This document shows positions 5,994 through 8,455 of a stretch of DNA of 8,455 nucleotides, piece by piece. The stretch is from assembly GCA_019090845.1 (NCBI GenBank), contig JAHRVD010000255.1, positions 1 to 8,455 on the forward strand, read 5' to 3'. A program made the translations under genes and the position numbers. The stretch comes from Marinosulfonomonas sp. GTDB lineage: Bacteria; Pseudomonadota; Alphaproteobacteria; Rhodobacterales; Rhodobacteraceae. Position 1 is the first letter of the stretch. The number at the start of each line of letters is the position of its first letter. Under the pieces are notes generated by a model that was given only the letters and a program-made list of their open reading frames with translations, ran no database searches and was not told the origin of the DNA.

Positions 5994-7742
5994 GTGAACA
6001 ATTTGGACTATTGGTCGGCGCGCAGGACGCGCTGGATGAACCGTTGGCATGCACGGCGTTCTGCCCGTGCACGTCCGGCAACGGGGTTCGTTTCACAGCC
6101 AGAGCCCCGAACAATAGGGTCGTTTGCAAAAGGACGCCAGCTAAGTGCCGGGAACTTCCTTTTTGCCGGAACGCTGGTCGTAGAGCCGGAAAAATCAATC
6201 TGGCAATTGCCCGACATTGATCCGCAGTTCGAAGAAGAAATTCAGGGCTTTACTTGGCTGGATGATCTGGCCGCCACTGGGGATATTGCAGCACGGGACC
6301 GGGCGCAAAACTGGCTGATAGAATGGATCGAGCGTTACGGTCGCGGTAACGGAGCAGGTTGGACACCAGACCTTACGGGTCGCCGATTGGTGCGATGGAT
6401 CAACCACGCGATATTTCTGCTGAACGGTCAACCGCGTGATATGTCGCTGGCGTATTATTCGTCCCTTGCTCAACAAACGATCTTTTTGTCCAAGCGTTGG
6501 CACGCGGCATCGGCGGGCCTGCCAAGATTTGAAGCCCTGACTGGCTTGATCTATGCCGGGCTCGCATTGACCGGGATGGGGTCATATGTTGCCCCTGCGA
6601 TAAAGGCGCTGGCGCGGGAATGTCGCGAGCAGATTGACGCCGAGGGTGGCATACCTACCCGAAATCCCGAAGAATTACTGGAAGTTTTCACTTTGTTGAA
6701 CTGGGCTGCCACAGCACTTGCCGAGGCTGGGAAAATGGCCGGCCCGGATCATCTGCAGGCGATCGGGCGGATTGCACCCGCTTTGCGAATGCTGCGCCAC
6801 AGCGATGGCGGGTTGGCCCGGTTTCACGGCGGTGGCCGTGGTGCCGAGGGACGGCTGGATCACGCTTTGGCAACCTCTGGTGTGAAATCTGCGACAATGG
6901 ACGGATTGTCGATGGGATACGCACGTCTGCATAGCGGGCGAACCAGCGTAATTCTGGACGCAACAAGGCCACCTGCCGGGCTGTCTTCATACAACGCACA
7001 TGCATCGACGCTGGCGTTTGAACTTACCTCGGGCAGACGACCGCTGATCGTAAATTGCGGCTCTGGCACCAGTTTTGGCAGCGAGTGGTTTCGCGCCGGG
7101 CGTGCCACGGCTTCGCATTCAACGTTGGCAATCGACGGGTTTTCATCATCCCGGTTGGGGCGCAAAGGGTTGATTGGTGGGCATGAGCGCGAACTGCTGG
7201 GCCAAGCGCCGGGTGATGTCAGGGTTCAATATCTGGCAGACGAAGGCTCGCACGGAATTGTCGTTGGTCATGACGGGTATCTGCCAACGCATGGGCTGAC
7301 ACATATTCGCCAAATCGAGCTGGCCGCCAATGGCCGCGCGATTGCGGGCGAAGACACATTGGCCGCTATCGAGAATTCAGATGAACACCTTTTTGATAGG
7401 GCGCAGGATCGCCTGCACCTGCAGGGCATTCCGTTCAAGATAAGGTTCCATTTGCATCCGGACGTTGATGCCGATCTGGACATGGGCGGAACTGCAATTT
7501 CCATGGCCCTGAAAAGCGGTGAAATCTGGGTTCTTCGCCATGACGGTGCAGCCAAACTAAGCCTTGAGCCAAGTGTATTCCTTGAAAAAGGCCGACTGAA
7601 AGTGCGTGCGACGAAACAGGCGGTTCTATCTGCCTCGGCGTTGGAGTATGCGACGCGCATACGTTGGACATTGGCCAAAGCGCGCGAAACGCCTGATACA
7701 GTGCGCGATCTTGTGCGCGAGGAAAATGTCGGACCAGCTTGA
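5994..7742 (+). CDS. Heparinase II/III family protein
   Basis: This 582-aa protein has the heparinase II/III-like layout: an N-terminal helical (alpha/alpha toroid-type) region, about residues 60-300, followed by a C-terminal beta-sandwich domain (Pfam PF07940 type) from about residue 309. Conserved-looking elements include YARLHSGRTSVILDATRP, SSYNAHASTLAFEL (Y333, H336), PLIVNCGSG, ATASHSTLAIDG (H375) and THIRQIELAANG. Family members include polysaccharide lyases. The substrate is unknown here, and no signal peptide is visible at the chosen start, so a housekeeping cytoplasmic or envelope role is possible. The start is GTG at 5994 with AGGCAGGG just upstream; an in-frame ATG at 6036 is the alternative. 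It lies 91 nt after rsmB and 21 nt before purH, probably in one transcription unit. No transport or sugar-catabolism genes are nearby, which argues against a dedicated glycan-degradation locus. Confidence 0.88.
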   Translation: MNNLDYWSARRTRWMNRWHARRSARARPATGFVSQPEPRTIGSFAKGRQLSAGNFLFAGTLVVEPEKSIWQLPDIDPQFEEEIQGFTWLDDLAATGDIAARDRAQNWLIEWIERYGRGNGAGWTPDLTGRRLVRWINHAIFLLNGQPRDMSLAYYSSLAQQTIFLSKRWHAASAGLPRFEALTGLIYAGLALTGMGSYVAPAIKALARECREQIDAEGGIPTRNPEELLEVFTLLNWAATALAEAGKMAGPDHLQAIGRIAPALRMLRHSDGGLARFHGGGRGAEGRLDHALATSGVKSATMDGLSMGYARLHSGRTSVILDATRPPAGLSSYNAHASTLAFELTSGRRPLIVNCGSGTSFGSEWFRAGRATASHSTLAIDGFSSSRLGRKGLIGGHERELLGQAPGDVRVQYLADEGSHGIVVGHDGYLPTHGLTHIRQIELAANGRAIAGEDTLAAIENSDEHLFDRAQDRLHLQGIPFKIRFHLHPDVDADLDMGGTAISMALKSGEIWVLRHDGAAKLSLEPSVFLEKGRLKVRATKQAVLSASALEYATRIRWTLAKARETPDTVRDLVREENVGPA

Positions 7743-7763
7743 TTTGTTTCTTGGGGGAAACGC

Positions 7764-8455
7764 ATGACTGAACTTGTGGCTGCGCGTCGCGCATTATTAT
7801 CCGTATCCGACAAAACCGGCCTGCTGGAGCTTGCCAAAGGGCTGGTCGCGTATGGCGTTGAATTACTGTCGACCGGTGGCACGTCCGCTTTGCTGCGGGA
7901 CGCCGGGTTCGTGGTCCGTGATGTTTCAGACGTCACCGGATTTCCCGAGATGATGGATGGCCGGGTTAAAACGCTGCATCCCGGCGTGCATGGTGGATTG
8001 CTGGCATTGCGCGACAACCCGGATCATGTGGAAGCGATGAAAACACATGGCATTGAACCGATCGATATTCTGATCGTGAACCTTTACCCCTTTGAAGATA
8101 CGGTCGCCAAAGGTGCGGACTATGACACCTGTATCGAAAACATCGACATTGGCGGGCCTGCTATGATCCGCGCGGCTGCAAAAAACCACGGCTTTGTGAA
8201 TGTCGTTGTCGACGTCGCAGATTATGATGCGCTGCTTGGCGAGCTTGCTGAAAATGATGGGCGCACGGGTTTAGAGTTTCGCCAAAGACTGGCGCAAACG
8301 GCCTATGCCAGAACAGCCGCCTATGATGCTGCGGTTTCCAACTGGATGGCAGATGCCATTGGTCAGGATGTTCCCCGCCGCCGGGCGTTTGCCGGGGAAC
8401 TGTCGCAACAGTTGCGATACGGCGAAAATCCGCATCAGTCGGCGGCGTTTTACAC
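7764..8455 (+). CDS. purH: Bifunctional AICAR formyltransferase/IMP cyclohydrolase PurH, 3' end cut by window
   Basis: PurH performs the last two steps of IMP synthesis: formylation of AICAR with 10-formyl-tetrahydrofolate, and ring closure of FAICAR to IMP. The window holds 230 codons with no stop, out of a family length near 530. Residues 1 to about 200 are the MGS-like IMP cyclohydrolase domain, with [10 protein letters not shown] (11-20), LLSTGGTS (34-41), [14 protein letters not shown] (67-80), NLYPF (106-110) and [15 protein letters not shown] (127-141). The formyltransferase domain is just starting ([14 protein letters not shown], 217-230). The ATG at 7764 follows GGGGGA (7753-7758) by 5 nt. 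It sits 21 nt after the heparinase-like gene, so co-transcription is likely. No purine riboswitch or PurR-type operator is evident in the short spacer. Confidence 0.97.
   Translation, partial: MTELVAARRALLSVSDKTGLLELAKGLVAYGVELLSTGGTSALLRDAGFVVRDVSDVTGFPEMMDGRVKTLHPGVHGGLLALRDNPDHVEAMKTHGIEPIDILIVNLYPFEDTVAKGADYDTCIENIDIGGPAMIRAAAKNHGFVNVVVDVADYDALLGELAENDGRTGLEFRQRLAQTAYARTAAYDAAVSNWMADAIGQDVPRRRAFAGELSQQLRYGENPHQSAAFY

Noticed and set aside
7268..8017. Open frame of 249 codons on the minus strand
   Set aside because: It lies antisense across the end of the heparinase-like gene and the start of purH and has the serine/arginine-rich composition of a shadow frame.

Overview
The window looks like a chromosomal segment of a Rhodobacterales (Roseobacter-group) alphaproteobacterium. 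The evidence is the protein style and gene neighbourhood: rbfA-truB divergent from dapB, a DUF1674/SDHAF4-type small protein, and the run rsmB - heparinase II/III-like protein - purH. This taxonomic call rests on recognising protein families by eye, not on a database search.

Layout. Positions 1-1614 form an accessory-looking, visibly more AT-rich block. It holds two plus-strand genes for small acidic proteins (98-796 and 1066-1614). Each has an N-terminal hydrophobic segment, a long acidic linker and a C-terminal beta-type domain. That domain resembles the one that follows the glycine-rich calcium-binding repeats in Rhodobacterales RTX proteins, but the repeats themselves are absent. Short inverted and direct repeats lie upstream of each gene. 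Positions 1607-3467 form a minus-strand cluster transcribed as rbfA -> truB -> DUF1643 protein; the DUF1643 gene runs tail-to-tail into the second acidic gene with an 8-nt overlap. dapB (3562-4371, plus) diverges from rbfA across 94 nt. A 60-aa DUF1674 gene (4376-4558, minus) converges on dapB and diverges from rsmB. From 4628 to the right edge there is one plus-strand series: rsmB, a heparinase II/III-like gene with a GTG start, and the first 230 codons of purH, which is cut by the window edge.

How the genes work together. rbfA, truB and rsmB all act on ribosome or RNA maturation (30S assembly, tRNA U55 pseudouridine, 16S rRNA m5C967). dapB (lysine/diaminopimelate), purH (last steps of IMP synthesis) and the SDHAF4-like protein (succinate dehydrogenase flavinylation) are core metabolism. 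The right three quarters of the window is therefore ordinary housekeeping DNA. The least explained part is the left end, with the tandem pair of RTX-tail-like mini-proteins and their putative regulatory repeats. No RNA gene, insertion sequence, CRISPR array or convincing rho-independent terminator was seen.
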